A DNA stretch of 64,000 nucleotides from an uncultured Bacteroides sp. (GCF_900547205.1 NZ_URFY01000005.1:62001-126000); one strand, 5' to 3'. Positions 9,048 to 17,607 are shown, counted from the first letter of the stretch. The notes: generated by a model from the sequence alone, not told the origin. Numbers and translations: made by a program.

Positions 9048-9713
9048 TCACTCGAAATAGACTACCTCCCCACCATCCGACGCGGCATAATCTCTCAACA
9101 ATGACTGAACCATTTCGGTAGCTTCCTTCAATCCTTCTTTACCGTTATAGCCATTGATTATTGCTAGGATATGGGTAGTGCCTATATCCATCTTCGTCCG
9201 CTCATGGTCGCTGGTCGGTGTACCTATACCTCCCACGGCATCTCTGTAAACCGGCAATCCTTCGATATTCAACACTCCACGACCGATACCTTCAAACGGT
9301 TCGCCGGCTTTGCCGACGCCTAGTTCAAGGTGTGTTCCCTCTATTTTGTCCGCATCGAACCCACCGATAGAGTGCCCCGTGCGGAGTGAAACCAAGTTAA
9401 TGAGGTCTACCAACGTATCAATCTGATATAAAGCAATTCCTCGCATCAACCGACGGCGCAGGGCTTCGGCCGACGGACGATAACGTCCCGGATCTTTGCC
9501 GCAACGTTTGTAAGCCTCGCGGGTAGCGGCAATCACAGGCTGCCGCTTGATGTCTTCCATCTGAGTGGTAGTAGTCAACTGCTTGGTGAAGGCATTGATT
9601 TCTTCCCAAAGTCCTTCGCAGTAAGCGGTATTCTTCACTGCTGCATAGACGGCTGCTCCGGCAAAAACTGGGCAAGCGGTCTTTAATTCTTCAGATACTT
9701 TTAGTTCAAACAT
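9048..9713 (-). CDS. B3/B4 tRNA-binding-domain protein (free-standing PheT-like editing domain)
   Basis: 221 residues matching the B3/4 domain family related to the editing module of phenylalanyl-tRNA synthetase beta chain. The signature part is the middle of the protein: RYRPSAEALRRRL, then LINLVSLRTGHSIGGFDADKI and YRDAVGGIGTPTSDHERT. No signal peptide. It probably hydrolyses or binds mis-acylated tRNA or a related small substrate, but no activity can be assigned with confidence. It is the last gene of the leftward hpt-adk-obg-pgeF group, 62 bp after pgeF. Confidence 0.82.
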   Translation of the reverse strand: MFELKVSEELKTACPVFAGAAVYAAVKNTAYCEGLWEEINAFTKQLTTTTQMEDIKRQPVIAATREAYKRCGKDPGRYRPSAEALRRRLMRGIALYQIDTLVDLINLVSLRTGHSIGGFDADKIEGTHLELGVGKAGEPFEGIGRGVLNIEGLPVYRDAVGGIGTPTSDHERTKMDIGTTHILAIINGYNGKEGLKEATEMVQSLLRDYAASDGGEVVYFE

Positions 9714-9775
9714 AACTTATTCAATGGTACTTTGTTCAAAGATACTCCATTCAGGCAGTACGCCGTTCTTTCGTT

Positions 9776-10588
9776 CTATTCATTAATCATTATCCCCGAC
9801 AATATCCGCCCGGACTTAATCCCTAAACGTCTTGCCGAAAAGAACTCATCATGATGAATATAGGTACAGACGCCCGCCATCTCTATCTGCTCCGGGGGTA
9901 CACCTGCGTCCAGCAATTGCATCCGGTTTGCTTCCCACAAGTCAATATGATATTTACCCGTATCTTCCTTCCGGATAGAGATACGCGACATATCGAAACC
10001 ATTTGCCAGAAATGTTTCGTACACCTCCTCGCCTACTTCAAAAGAAGCCAACGATATGCTGGGACCGATGCAAGTTATCACATCCTCGTCCATCGTCCCG
10101 AACTCCTCTCTCATATGCAACAGCGTATCGCGCACAATATACTCCACCGTTCCCCGCCATCCTGCATGAATGGCGCCAACTGCATTGTGCTTCTTGTCAT
10201 ACACCAGCACAGGCACACAATCCGCTGTCGAAATGCAAAGGCAATATCCCGGTACACGAGTAATCATCGCATCTATCCCGTTCAGCATTTCCCGCCTCAA
10301 CTCAGGGGTGGAAGATAAATAAATATCATCTATCAGCAAACAATGGGTGCTATGCGTCTGCACAGGAATCACCAGTTCTTTAGGTTGCTGCAGCATTCCT
10401 TCCACCAACAATCTTTGGTTCTGACGGACAGCTTCTGTACTATCTCCACTATAATGCGTGCAATTGAATGATGCATAAGCGCCCTCGCCGCATCCTCCCC
10501 GCCGCGTGGTTACAAAATGAGAAATGTTGGAATATGAGCCTAGCGACTCATACCCCAACATTCTTTTATCTTTTGTGAGTGAAATCAT
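9776..10588 (-). CDS. pgeF: Peptidoglycan editing factor PgeF (YfiH/laccase-domain family)
   Basis: 270 residues. The metal-binding His and Cys residues typical of this family are present in QTHSTHC, ISTADCVPVL and AIHAGWRG. Homologues remove wrongly incorporated amino acids from peptidoglycan precursors (editing UDP-MurNAc-L-Ser) and were earlier described as polyphenol oxidases. The start ATG overlaps the obg stop as ATGA (10585-10588), so translation is probably coupled; this supports the first Met over the later one at MLGYES. Confidence 0.88.
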   Translation of the reverse strand: MISLTKDKRMLGYESLGSYSNISHFVTTRRGGCGEGAYASFNCTHYSGDSTEAVRQNQRLLVEGMLQQPKELVIPVQTHSTHCLLIDDIYLSSTPELRREMLNGIDAMITRVPGYCLCISTADCVPVLVYDKKHNAVGAIHAGWRGTVEYIVRDTLLHMREEFGTMDEDVITCIGPSISLASFEVGEEVYETFLANGFDMSRISIRKEDTGKYHIDLWEANRMQLLDAGVPPEQIEMAGVCTYIHHDEFFSARRLGIKSGRILSGIMINE

Positions 10589-11754
10589 TTTTCCTCCCAG
10601 TCCTCTTCTTCGTATTCGTAATCAACATCTTCCTCATCGTCGTCTTCCACTTCTTCCTCATATTCATAAGCGATGTCTTCATCCTCGCCCATCTCTTTGA
10701 GTTCCTGTTGCAGACGGGTCACGTCCTTCGGACGATGCACGATGTCTTCTATCTTGTTACTTTCCTTGTTCAACTCTTCCCACAGAATGTCTTTCAACAC
10801 CGAGATTCCCAATCCGGAAACCGAAGAGATGAATACATGAGGAATGTTCTCGGGCAATGTTGGCTCTATCTCGTCCATCAGCTCCTGATCGAGCATATCG
10901 CTCTTCGTGATAGCCAACACACGTTGCTTGTCCAACATCTCCGGGTTGAAAGTACCCAACTCATTCAGCAACACTTCATATTCCTTGCGAATGTCGTCGC
11001 TATCTGCCGGAACCATAAAGAGCAGCAACGAGTTGCGTTCGATGTGGCGCAGAAAACGAAGTCCGAGTCCTTTGCCTTGGCTTGCACCTTCGATGATGCC
11101 GGGAATGTCTGCCATCACGAAGGACTTACCGTCGCGATAGGAAACGATACCCAAGTTCGGCTCAAGCGTAGTAAACGGATAATCGGCAATCTTCGGTTTG
11201 GCAGCCGAAATGGCAGAAAGCAACGTTGACTTTCCTGCATTGGGGAATCCCACCAGACCGACATCGGCAAGGAGCTTCAACTCCATGATAACGGTCATCT
11301 CCTGCATCGGCTCTCCCGGCTGCGCAAAGCGCGGAGCCTGACGGGTTGCCGTCTTGAAATGCGAGTTACCTTGTCCGCCACGACCGCCTTTCAACAAGAT
11401 TACTTCCTGTCCGTCTTCCGTAACATCACACAGATAGTCACCCGTTTCGGCATTATAAACCACCGTTCCGCAAGGAACTTCTATTATTTTATCCGCACCG
11501 TCTTTTCCGAAACTACGGTTCTTACTCCCCGATTCGCCATGACCTGCCATTGCATGACGGTCAAACTTCAGGTGAAGCAGCGTCCAGTAATTACGATTAC
11601 CGCGCAAGATGATGTGACCTCCTCTTCCGCCATCGCCCCCATCGGGACCTCCGTTAGGACAATATTTCTCGCGCCTCATGTGCGTAGATCCTCTTCCGCC
11701 CTTACCGGAGCGGCAGTAAATCTTTACGTAATCAACAAAATTCGATTCAGCCAC
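10585..11754 (-). CDS. obgE: Obg family GTPase (ribosome assembly / stress)
   Basis: 389 residues. The N-terminal glycine-rich Obg fold (VDYVKIYCRSGKGG, GPDGGDGGRGGHI) is followed by a GTPase domain with the P-loop GFPNAGKST, switch region DYPFTTLEPN, G3 DIPG and G4 TKSD. The C-terminus is an unusually acidic tail of Glu, Asp and Tyr (last ~40 residues) rather than an OCT domain. Obg proteins bind the 50S subunit and are essential in most bacteria. It sits between adk and pgeF in one leftward run. Confidence 0.95.
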   Translation of the reverse strand: MAESNFVDYVKIYCRSGKGGRGSTHMRREKYCPNGGPDGGDGGRGGHIILRGNRNYWTLLHLKFDRHAMAGHGESGSKNRSFGKDGADKIIEVPCGTVVYNAETGDYLCDVTEDGQEVILLKGGRGGQGNSHFKTATRQAPRFAQPGEPMQEMTVIMELKLLADVGLVGFPNAGKSTLLSAISAAKPKIADYPFTTLEPNLGIVSYRDGKSFVMADIPGIIEGASQGKGLGLRFLRHIERNSLLLFMVPADSDDIRKEYEVLLNELGTFNPEMLDKQRVLAITKSDMLDQELMDEIEPTLPENIPHVFISSVSGLGISVLKDILWEELNKESNKIEDIVHRPKDVTRLQQELKEMGEDEDIAYEYEEEVEDDDEEDVDYEYEEEDWEEK

Positions 11755-11790
11755 GTTGTTAATGATTAGTTGGTTAGTGATTAGTGATTA

Positions 11791-12360
11791 TCAAAACTTA
11801 TCTACCGCTTCACAAACTTCGGCAAAGATACCTTCCATAGTACCCAGACCGTTGATGTGTTGGTATTTCTCTTCTTTCTTATACCAGTCGATGAGCGGAG
11901 CAGTTTGTGAATGATATACGTGCAGACGTTTCTTGATAGTCTCTTCGTTATCGTCGGCACGACCGGAGTCTTTACCGCGTTTGATAAGACGTACCATCAG
12001 TTCTTCTTCCGGCACATCCAAGTCTACCATTACAGAAACTTCCTGTCCTCTTTCAGCCAGCATTTTCTTTAATGCTTCAGCTTGTGCAATTGTTCTTGGG
12101 AAACCGTCGAAAATTACACCTTTGCTATCTTTGAAGCTATCGAATACGCTTGCAAGGATATCTATCATCAGTTCGTCAGGAATCAGTTGACCTTGGTCGA
12201 TGTAACCTTTAGCAGTTTTACCCAGTTCCGTGCCGTTCTTGATTTCCGCACGCAATACATCTCCTGTTGAGATGTGATTGATTCCATACTTTTCTACAAT
12301 ACGTTCACTCTGAGTTCCTTTTCCAGAACCCGGAGCACCAAAAATTACAATGTTCAACAT
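11791..12360 (-). CDS. adk: Adenylate kinase
   Basis: 189 residues; catalyses ATP + AMP = 2 ADP. The P-loop is GAPGSGKGTQ near the N-terminus, the AMP-binding motif is GFPRTIAQAE, and the short lid (RGKDSGRADDNEET) lacks the zinc-binding Cys set, as in the short-form enzymes of Bacteroidetes. It sits between hpt and obg in the same direction; the 36-bp gap to obg holds TTAGTGATTAG-type repeats. Confidence 0.96.
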   Translation of the reverse strand: MLNIVIFGAPGSGKGTQSERIVEKYGINHISTGDVLRAEIKNGTELGKTAKGYIDQGQLIPDELMIDILASVFDSFKDSKGVIFDGFPRTIAQAEALKKMLAERGQEVSVMVDLDVPEEELMVRLIKRGKDSGRADDNEETIKKRLHVYHSQTAPLIDWYKKEEKYQHINGLGTMEGIFAEVCEAVDKF

Positions 12361-12419
12361 CTTGTTATTTACTATTTAACGATTTACTATTTACCATTTA
12401 AACTGGTACCTATTTAACA

Positions 12420-12956
12420 TTAATCTATTACTGTGTAAATGTCGGGATAGTTGCGTCCGAATCCGTCATAGTCCAATCCGTATCCCACGATAAAGTCGTT
12501 GGGAATCGCCATCGCTACATATTCGATGTTCAGGTCCACCTTGAGTTTCTCGGGTTTCACCAATAAGGAAGCGATGTGGATTGATTCGGGACTACGCGTT
12601 CCCAATGTTTCGAGCAGTCGTTGCATAGTCAGCCCTGTGTCTACTATATCTTCTACGATGACGATCGTGCGTCCGGCAATGTCTTCATTCAGACCGATTA
12701 CTTCTTTTATCACTCCGGTGGAAGTCACTCCCTGATAGGAAGCCAGCTTCACGAAGGATATTTCGCAAGGGATAGTGATGTGTTTCAGCAAGTCGGCGGT
12801 AAACATGAACGAACCGTTCAACACACTAAGGAAAAGCGGGTTCTTACCTGCCAAGTCGCGGTTTATTTCATTCGCTACGCGAATCACTTCTTTCTGAATG
12901 TCCTGTTCTTTGATAGAAACAGTGAATTGCTTATCTTTTATCTGAATGGTATTCAT
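12420..12956 (-). CDS. hpt: Hypoxanthine phosphoribosyltransferase
   Basis: 178 residues; purine salvage from hypoxanthine/guanine and PRPP. The PRPP-binding loop is IVIVEDIVDTGLTMQ and the C-terminal purine-site segment is PNDFIVGYGLDYDG. The open frame reaches 12992, but the -7 box at 12982-12989 overlaps that region and puts the transcript start near 12978, so the ATG at 12954-12956 (MNTIQIKDKQF) is chosen. First gene of the leftward run hpt-adk-obg-pgeF-B3/4. Confidence 0.94.
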   Translation of the reverse strand: MNTIQIKDKQFTVSIKEQDIQKEVIRVANEINRDLAGKNPLFLSVLNGSFMFTADLLKHITIPCEISFVKLASYQGVTSTGVIKEVIGLNEDIAGRTIVIVEDIVDTGLTMQRLLETLGTRSPESIHIASLLVKPEKLKVDLNIEYVAMAIPNDFIVGYGLDYDGFGRNYPDIYTVID

Positions 12957-12981
12957 AACCGGTGTTTTAAGAAAGTTGTGG

Positions 12982-12989
12982 CAAAAATA
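12982..12989 (-). promoter_or_regulatory. -7 element of the hpt promoter
   Basis: TATTTTTG on the minus strand, full consensus, about 26 bp before the hpt ATG. It lies in the short gap after the POT transporter stop (12996), so hpt and downstream genes can be expressed independently of that gene. Confidence 0.6.
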
Positions 12990-12995
12990 CAATTT

Positions 12996-14540
12996 TTATT
13001 CCACTCCATGCATCATCTTCTGCAATTTCTTCGAAAGAAGGAACAGAATGAGGGAGGCGACGCCCGACATCACGACGAAGAGCATGAAGAAGTCGTACAT
13101 CGTTGCAATCTGATAACCCAGGATTGTTTTCACCTTTCCGTCTTCGGGATAAAGGCCGCTCAGCATACCTGCAAACTTATTGGCAGTGGCATTGGAGAGG
13201 TACCAGATACCCATCATCAACGAGGCGAAACGAAGGGGAGTCAGCTTGTTGACCATCGAGAGTCCGATGGGCGACAAGGCGATTTCGCCCATTGTGTGGA
13301 TGAAGTAAAGTCCCGTCAGCCAAATCATGCTTACTTTCACTCCGGGGATGGCATCTTTTACTCCGAAGCAGATGAAAAGGTAGCCCAGAGAAAGGAGCAA
13401 CAGGCCGATGGCTTGTTTCGTAGGAGATGCAGGTTCCATTCTGTGCTTGCTGAGGAAGCTCCATACGCCCGGCATGATGTAGGCAAGTACCACAACGAAT
13501 AGCGGATTGAATGACTGGAACCAAGAAGCGGGCATTTCCCAGCCGAAGATGTCTCGGTTTGTTTGCTCGGCAGCGAAAAGGGTTAAGGAAGCACCTGCCT
13601 GTTCGTAGGCCGCCCAGAAGAAAATAACGAAGAAGGCTATGATGTAGATGACGAAGATGCGGCTGCGTTCTATCTTAGTGAGCGAGCCATCCAGCAGAAT
13701 GAGCACGGGGAAGACGATGCAGGCGGTAAAGATGCCGATGCTTACCCAGTCGCCTTCGAAGGCATAACTGAAAAAGGCTATCAGGACGGCGGCAAGTGCT
13801 ACTATAATAATAAGGTTGCGTATCTTGGTCCTTTTGTCCATCGACGGATGGGAAATATGTTCAGCTTTATCTTCTTTCTTTTCTCTCTTTGCGTCGGGGA
13901 GGATACCGATTGGTTCTCCGGTTGGTGAGTAAAGATATTTATTCTTTTGGGTTTCGAAGAGGACTACGGTGAACAGCGTCATGATACCGGCTGCAAGGAA
14001 TCCCCATTTAAAATCATTCGGATTGCCTGTATCGCCCAGATATCCGCATATCAGGGGAGCTGCGAAAGAACCTACGTTTACTCCCATGTAAAAGATGGTG
14101 TAAGCAGCGTCGAGTCGTTTATCTCCCGGTTCGTAGAGTTGGCCTACCATAGAGGTGACAGTTGGCTTGAAGCAACCGTTGCCAAGAATCAAGAAGGTGA
14201 GTCCGCTGTACATCAGCCAATGGGCTAGTTCTGTGTTACTTAGTAACGATGCACTTGCAAACATCAGGAATTGTCCTACTGCCATCATCATCGCTCCCCA
14301 GAATACGGAACGGCGGATGCCCCAGTATTTATCGGCAATGTATCCGCCAATCAATGGAGTGAGGTAAACTAATCCGGTGTAGCTACCGTAGATGGATGCG
14401 GCAGCTTCTTTGTCAAACAATAATGCTTGCGTCAGGAAAAGAATGAAGATAGCACGCATTCCGTAGTAGCTGAAACGCTCTGCTGTGCTTGTTGCGAAAA
14501 TTAAATAAAGGCCCTTCGGATGCCCTGTCAATGCACTCAT
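12996..14540 (-). CDS. POT/PTR-family proton-coupled oligopeptide transporter
   Basis: 514 residues with about 14 hydrophobic helices. The family motif ExxERFxYY is present near the N-terminus as TAERFSYYGMRAIFILFL, followed by GGYIADKYWGIRRS and the second signature FYMGVNVGSFAAPLICGYLG. Such carriers import di- and tripeptides with protons. A stretch of Lys/Glu (about residues 220-240) marks the central cytoplasmic loop. It has its own promoter and is followed directly by hpt. Confidence 0.93.
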   Translation of the reverse strand: MSALTGHPKGLYLIFATSTAERFSYYGMRAIFILFLTQALLFDKEAAASIYGSYTGLVYLTPLIGGYIADKYWGIRRSVFWGAMMMAVGQFLMFASASLLSNTELAHWLMYSGLTFLILGNGCFKPTVTSMVGQLYEPGDKRLDAAYTIFYMGVNVGSFAAPLICGYLGDTGNPNDFKWGFLAAGIMTLFTVVLFETQKNKYLYSPTGEPIGILPDAKREKKEDKAEHISHPSMDKRTKIRNLIIIVALAAVLIAFFSYAFEGDWVSIGIFTACIVFPVLILLDGSLTKIERSRIFVIYIIAFFVIFFWAAYEQAGASLTLFAAEQTNRDIFGWEMPASWFQSFNPLFVVVLAYIMPGVWSFLSKHRMEPASPTKQAIGLLLLSLGYLFICFGVKDAIPGVKVSMIWLTGLYFIHTMGEIALSPIGLSMVNKLTPLRFASLMMGIWYLSNATANKFAGMLSGLYPEDGKVKTILGYQIATMYDFFMLFVVMSGVASLILFLLSKKLQKMMHGVE

Positions 14541-14571
14541 AGATTTATGTGTTTTTATGGTTTATGGGGTG

Positions 14572-14579
14572 CAAAGGTA
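14572..14579 (-). promoter_or_regulatory. -7 element of the POT transporter promoter
   Basis: TACCTTTG on the minus strand, full consensus, about 32 bp before the ATG at 14540. It also marks the conserved left border of the accessory region that follows. Confidence 0.6.
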
Positions 14580-14992
14580 GCAAAAAATAACTAAAACGAA
14601 GGCATTTCACTATCTAAAACCTTCATTGGTTTGGATGCGATACTCTTAATTTTTTAGTGTCTACTTTATTGAGCAGGTACAATTCTTGATAACATTCCCT
14701 CATAAAAGTGTAGATAATTAGCGAATATTCCCTCATAAAAGTGTTAGTTTACCCTTGATATTCCCTCATAAAAGTGTAACTAAGCAAAAAGAAGTATATA
14801 AAACAACTCCTTGAATAACGCAATAAAAGTACAACTTTAAGAAGATCAAAGGCAGTAAGAGATGTTGTTAAAATAATATTGAACATGTTTTTAATTCTTT
14901 CCGCAAAGTAACAGTGTTAAATTTATCTAAGTTTTCAATTATATAGTTGTCAATGTGCTACTTTATTTCTTATTTAGCAAAAAAATATAAAT
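14580..14992. other. Gene-free AT-rich stretch before the NVEALA cassette
   Basis: Apart from the 33-bp repeats at 14694-14777 I see no ORF, RNA gene or canonical TAnnTTTG promoter on the plus strand. If the downstream cassette has a promoter here it does not follow the housekeeping pattern. Confidence 0.6.
14694..14777. repeat. Three direct repeats with exact 33-bp period
   Basis: An 18-bp core ATTCCCTCATAAAAGTGT occurs perfectly at 14694, 14727 and 14760. The intervening 15 bp differ. The even spacing and lack of cas genes point to repeated protein-binding or recombination sites rather than CRISPR. Confidence 0.9.
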
Positions 14993-15340
14993 ATGAAAGC
15001 AAAGATTATCTACACACTTATTGTATGCACAACATGTATTGCATCAACTTTTGTAACTATTAAAAGTTGTAAATCTAATAGAACAGCTATAATGAATTTA
15101 GCATTCAATAATATTCAGGCATTAGCTGAATATGAATCAGATGGAGGAGAAGGAGGAGAAGGAGGAGATGGAGGAGTAAGTACAATGAGATGTGGCAAGA
15201 ACCTTGAACCGTCTTCAGATGATGCTTTCCATTATAAGTGTAATTCTAATACAACTACAAACAGAATGTATAAATGTCCGGGATCTCTCAGCAAAGGTGC
15301 AATAAATCCATTTGAAGATAGCTATAGTTGTATGTTATAA
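14993..15340 (+). CDS. NVEALA-family small exported protein
   Basis: 115 residues. A hydrophobic N-terminal segment (to about residue 25) is followed by the family hallmark, here NIQALA (residues 40-45, for the usual NVEALA). Then come a Gly/Glu stretch (GGEGGEGGDGG, 51-61) and a C-terminal part with four Cys (67, 83, 95, 113) that could form two disulfides. NVEALA proteins are short secreted Bacteroidales proteins of unknown role; the motif looks like a processing site, which is inference. The stop is 2 bp before the next ATG. Base composition is clearly more AT-rich than the housekeeping genes on either side. Confidence 0.85.
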   Translation: MKAKIIYTLIVCTTCIASTFVTIKSCKSNRTAIMNLAFNNIQALAEYESDGGEGGEGGDGGVSTMRCGKNLEPSSDDAFHYKCNSNTTTNRMYKCPGSLSKGAINPFEDSYSCML

Positions 15341-15342
15341 TT

Positions 15343-16470
15343 ATGAATATGAAATGCAAGATTTTATTCTTGATTTTAATAATTGGCACAATTATAACAG
15401 TAAGTACTTTACTGCAAAGTTGTGAAGAGAAAGGAGATTCCTATTTTAAAGGGGATATTATAACAATTGAAAAGTTCGACCAAGAGGTAAGGCTTAATAG
15501 TACAAAAGTTGAACTGGATGATATTTATGAAGGTCGCCCATTTGTATGTGATTCATTCCTTATCTTTAATAATTTCAAATGCCCTGATTATTACTTTTAT
15601 GCATTTAATATCAAAAGCGGGAAGCATATTGCGTCCTTTTGCCCCAAAGGTGAAGGACCGGATGGCTTCTTCTCTTGTGATGAATCAGTTCAATTGTTAA
15701 GAGAAAACGGAGAAAGTAAGATATGGGTGAGAGATTATAATAAGCAGAATATTCACCTCATTAATTTGACTCAATCCATTGCTCAGCAGAAGACTGTTAC
15801 TGATTCTGTTATACCTTTTGAATGGTCTAAACATTTTCAATACCCTCTTCTTAGTGTATTCTTTTTAGATGGAAGAGAAATATTAGGTATAAATCAATGT
15901 GAAGATTCATATTCTGAAGGTCAGAAATATACTCCGAGAGATCTATTTCTTTTCAAAGAAACCTTTGATAATAGAATAAAAGAATATCATTTGTATAAAC
16001 GTCCTGTTATTTGTCAAGATAGGAGAGTCATTTTTGAGCCTTTTGAATTTTATAACGCAGTTTACAGAATAAAGCCGGATAACACAAAACTTGCGATAGC
16101 TATGAAAATGCTTGGACAGATTTCTATTGTAGATATCAAAACAGGAGAACAAAAGAACTATCGTATGAAAGAAAGTCTCACATTCTCTGATATTGAGAAA
16201 GACATCTATAAAAGTCGTAGGTATTATGGAACAATGGCAGTTAGCGATCAATATATTTTTGCACTATATATAGATGTAGCTATGAAAGATACTCCTCCAC
16301 CTTATGGTGGACGTATTATTCATGTATTTACATGGAACGGTGAACCAGTTTATAAAATCCAAGTAAATGAATTAATAAAAGATATGGCTGTAGACATCTC
16401 TAACCATATTCTTTATGCCACAGATTTAGAAGATAATCTTTATTCTTATGATATTTCTAAAATTCAGTAG
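15343..16470 (+). CDS. Six-bladed beta-propeller lipoprotein (TolB-like / BF3164-like)
   Basis: 375 residues from the ATG at 15343, 2 bp after the NVEALA stop; an in-frame TTG at 15328 is less likely. An N-terminal hydrophobic helix ends in the lipobox LLQSC (Cys27), so it is a lipoprotein. The rest is beta-rich with repeated Tyr/Phe-rich strands and motifs such as FNIKSGKHIASFCPKGEGPDGF and the C-terminal ATDLEDNLYSYDI, typical of the Bacteroides 6-bladed propeller lipoproteins that accompany NVEALA genes. No catalytic residues are apparent. I infer binding of the NVEALA product or another extracellular ligand. Confidence 0.82.
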   Translation: MNMKCKILFLILIIGTIITVSTLLQSCEEKGDSYFKGDIITIEKFDQEVRLNSTKVELDDIYEGRPFVCDSFLIFNNFKCPDYYFYAFNIKSGKHIASFCPKGEGPDGFFSCDESVQLLRENGESKIWVRDYNKQNIHLINLTQSIAQQKTVTDSVIPFEWSKHFQYPLLSVFFLDGREILGINQCEDSYSEGQKYTPRDLFLFKETFDNRIKEYHLYKRPVICQDRRVIFEPFEFYNAVYRIKPDNTKLAIAMKMLGQISIVDIKTGEQKNYRMKESLTFSDIEKDIYKSRRYYGTMAVSDQYIFALYIDVAMKDTPPPYGGRIIHVFTWNGEPVYKIQVNELIKDMAVDISNHILYATDLEDNLYSYDISKIQ

Positions 16471-17020
16471 ACTGTATATATTTGTCATTTTATTAATGAT
16501 AAATATCCTATATTCATGTAATGTGAGTACTAAGCCGGAGAGAAGGTTAGAATTAACAGAACAAGCTAATTCATTTATGAATAGGAGTATTAAGTTTGCT
16601 CCATTATTCTCAGATTCCAGAAACTCTTTGAAACCAATATTATGGAATAAAAAAAATAAAATAATTCTTTATATTGATTCATTATATTGTACATCATGTA
16701 CATTTAATGAAATACGTAAATGGAATAAGTATTATAAAGAGTTGGAGCAGATGAATACTGAAATCGTTATTATTTGCAACCATTCAGAAGTAAATGACGT
16801 TCTGGACATAAGGGAAATTGCACATATAAATTACCCCATATTCTTTGATGTAAATAAGAGATTTAAATTAGCAAATTGCATTCCTAAAGATGCTATATTT
16901 CAAACATTTGTATTAGGAAGTAATAATCAAGTCATTTGGGTAGGTCTTCCAATACGCTCAGAGGAATCTTGGGAAAGATTTTGTTTAATGATGACAATGT
17001 ATAATGAAGTATCTAAGTAA
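16448..17020 (+). CDS. Thioredoxin-fold lipoprotein with a CTSC motif
   Basis: 190 residues. A hydrophobic signal ends in the lipobox ILYSC (Cys24). A thioredoxin-like core begins with the strand KIILYID followed by LYCTSC (Cys81, Cys84), then EIVIICNH and a YPIFFDVN segment like the later strands of TlpA/redoxin proteins. A cis-Pro is hard to place, so the activity (disulfide exchange versus simple fold) is uncertain. It overlaps the propeller gene by 23 bp, so translation is probably coupled. Its place next to a Cys-containing secreted protein suggests a role in disulfide formation or reduction; this is inference. Confidence 0.75.
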   Translation: MIFLKFSRLYIFVILLMINILYSCNVSTKPERRLELTEQANSFMNRSIKFAPLFSDSRNSLKPILWNKKNKIILYIDSLYCTSCTFNEIRKWNKYYKELEQMNTEIVIICNHSEVNDVLDIREIAHINYPIFFDVNKRFKLANCIPKDAIFQTFVLGSNNQVIWVGLPIRSEESWERFCLMMTMYNEVSK

Positions 17021-17090
17021 GGCTGGGAATAAGGTTATATAGTTCGTCCGGCTACAACAAATCAAAGAAGGTAACCAGTTCTATTTCCTA

Positions 17091-17249
17091 TGAGAGATTT
17101 CGAATTATACTACTTTTATAGGAAGTATAATTTCATCAACAAGCGCCCACATATCACCATTAATAGTTATCTGAATGAACAGCGACTTAGCGATTATGCA
17201 CCTCGTCCTACACTCACCGACGTAAAGAGAAGGGCAGATCTGCTATGAA
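17091..17249 (+). pseudogene. Short ORF of unknown origin, probably a remnant
   Basis: An ATG at 17091 opens 52 codons to a TGA (17247-17249). The product is hydrophilic and Tyr/Arg-rich (MRDFELYYFYRKYNF ... APRPTLTDVKRRADLL) with no signal peptide or recognised domain. The amino-acid mix looks like real protein, but there is no good ribosome-binding site and it abuts the eroded DUF4143 gene. I read it as a gene fragment. Confidence 0.35.
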
Positions 17250-17607
17250 ATGTGAGAGAATAGTCATTAAACATGGATTAGGCAAAAATCGCTTTTGCAA
17301 AGATTGTTCTAATCGAAAATTGTGTCACCTAATGACACTTTTTTCGATTAGGCTTGTAGGTCACATACACAATTCTCTTTACAAGTATTATTTTATGGAT
17401 TTGGGGGTACGCAATGCACATATCAAATTCAGGCAGTCCGAGAAAAGTCATCTGATGGAGAATATGTTCTACTACGAATTGAGGGTAGGCGGATTCAATG
17501 TAGATGTAGGGGTTGTTCCGGTTGTAACCAAAGACTATGGCGGAAAGCAGCAGCGTTCCAACCTCGAAGTAGATTTCATCTGCAATTTAGAGAGCAAACA
17601 CAAGTAA
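17245..17607 (+). pseudogene. Degenerate DUF4143 (AAA+ ATPase C-terminal domain) fragment
   Basis: The open frame codes for 120 residues. Only the last ~75 are recognisable: KYYFMDLGVRNAHIKFRQ, MENMFYYELRVGGFNVDVGVV and LEVDFICN match the C-terminal DUF4143 region of the Bacteroides AAA+ ATPases that normally span about 400 residues. The ATPase domain with its P-loop is absent, the extreme C-terminus is cut, and the N-terminal part is unrelated and contains a 43-bp palindrome (17309-17351). It is a relic and not likely to be functional. Confidence 0.75.
17309..17351. repeat. 43-bp palindrome (19-bp arms, 5-bp loop)
   Basis: Left arm 17309-17327 and right arm 17333-17351 pair at 17 of 19 positions around the loop CCTAA. 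The inner part is the perfect GTGTCA/TGACAC. The right arm read in reverse contains AAAAGTGT, also present in the 33-bp repeats at 14694-14777. Confidence 0.85.

Noticed and set aside
12957..12992. Upstream start of hpt at 12992
   Set aside because: It overlaps the -7 box; the family's usual N-terminus begins at 12956.
12621..13502. 293-codon plus-strand ORF
   Set aside because: Antisense to hpt and the POT transporter, whose motifs are unambiguous; no promoter or ribosome-binding site.
14694..14777. CRISPR-like short repeats
   Set aside because: Only three repeats, 15-bp spacers, no leader and no cas genes.
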